Below are positions 13,629-13,803 of a DNA stretch of 13,803 nt, one piece after another. The translations under genes were made by a program, and so were the position numbers. The stretch comes from Elusimicrobia bacterium RIFCSPLOWO2_01_FULL_54_10 (lineage in GTDB: Bacteria; Elusimicrobiota; Elusimicrobia; 2-02-FULL-39-32), in NCBI GenBank assembly GCA_001799975.1, contig MGUQ01000099.1, positions 6,602 through 20,404 of the forward strand, read 5' to 3'. Within the stretch, counting starts at the first letter, position 1, and every line of letters begins with the position of its first letter. The notes beneath the pieces were generated by a model, which searched no databases, was not told the DNA's origin, and worked only from the letters and a program-made list of their open reading frames with translations.

Positions 13629-13803
13629 GCGATGTCCTTGCCCAGCAGAGTGCCCAGCTTCTCGCCGCGGATGGCTTTCTCGATGTTGCCGGACTTGTGC
13701 ATGTCGAAAACGCGCACCGGCATGTTGTTCTCCTGGCAAAGCGCGAGCGCGGAAGTGTCCATGATCTTGAGCTTCTTTTGGATGGCCTGCGAGAAAGAGA
13801 TGG
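13625..13803 (-). CDS. pyrH: UMP kinase, C-terminal part (runs off the window)
   Basis: The last 58 codons are present. The frame gives ISFSQAIQKKLKIMDTSA, then LCQENNMPVRVFDMHK, SGNIEKAIRGEKLGTLL and a stop overlapping the frr ATG. This matches the PyrH C-terminus (K-x-MD-x-TA, CxxNxxPxxVFD, GNI, GxxxGTL). UMP kinase phosphorylates UMP to UDP and belongs to the amino acid kinase fold. Its start and N-terminal phosphate-binding loop lie outside the window; rpsB and tsf commonly precede it. Confidence 0.93.
   Translation of the reverse strand, partial: ISFSQAIQKKLKIMDTSALALCQENNMPVRVFDMHKSGNIEKAIRGEKLGTLLGKDIA

Overview
This is a bacterial chromosomal segment of about mid-50s % G+C, estimated by eye. 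It holds two compact housekeeping operons on the minus strand, separated by a short plus-strand island with two small genes of unknown function.

Right operon (13803 down to 8062, minus strand): pyrH (3' end only) - frr - uppS - cdsA - dxr - rseP - proS. It links the last part of UMP kinase, ribosome recycling, undecaprenyl-PP and CDP-diacylglycerol synthesis, the first committed MEP step, the site-2 protease and prolyl-tRNA synthetase. Left operon (7171 down to the window edge, minus strand): rimP - nusA - infB - rbfA - nrnA (DHH/DHHA1) - truB - ribF - rpsO (5' part only). It covers 30S maturation, transcription elongation/termination, translation initiation, tRNA pseudouridylation, FMN/FAD synthesis and ribosomal protein S15. 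Almost all junctions overlap by 1 to 26 nt or lie within 11 nt, so translational coupling is expected.

The combined order is like the ancestral or Firmicutes arrangement, but polC is absent between proS and rimP, and ylxR/ylxQ are absent between nusA and infB. ProRS is the short form without the INS editing domain. Long K/A/P-rich IF2 and acidic NusA tails are present. Together these suggest a diderm, uncultivated-type lineage such as Omnitrophota, Elusimicrobiota or relatives. This is an inference with low confidence; no marker here fixes the phylum.

Island (about 7172 to 8061): a strong minus-strand promoter for rimP with an inverted repeat exactly in its spacer and a terminator-like hairpin in its leader; a very acidic 71-aa ORF with a consensus ribosome binding site; an imperfect 45-nt palindrome over a promoter; and a 128-aa coiled-coil ORF that looks leaderless.

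The most notable feature outside the genes is a 124-bp palindromic element (1003..1126) that forms the C-terminal tail of TruB and abuts the ribF start. It resembles the coding-sequence-invading palindromic repeats known from Rickettsia. No defence system, CRISPR, RNA gene or transposase is visible. Most of the window is ordinary core metabolism and translation.
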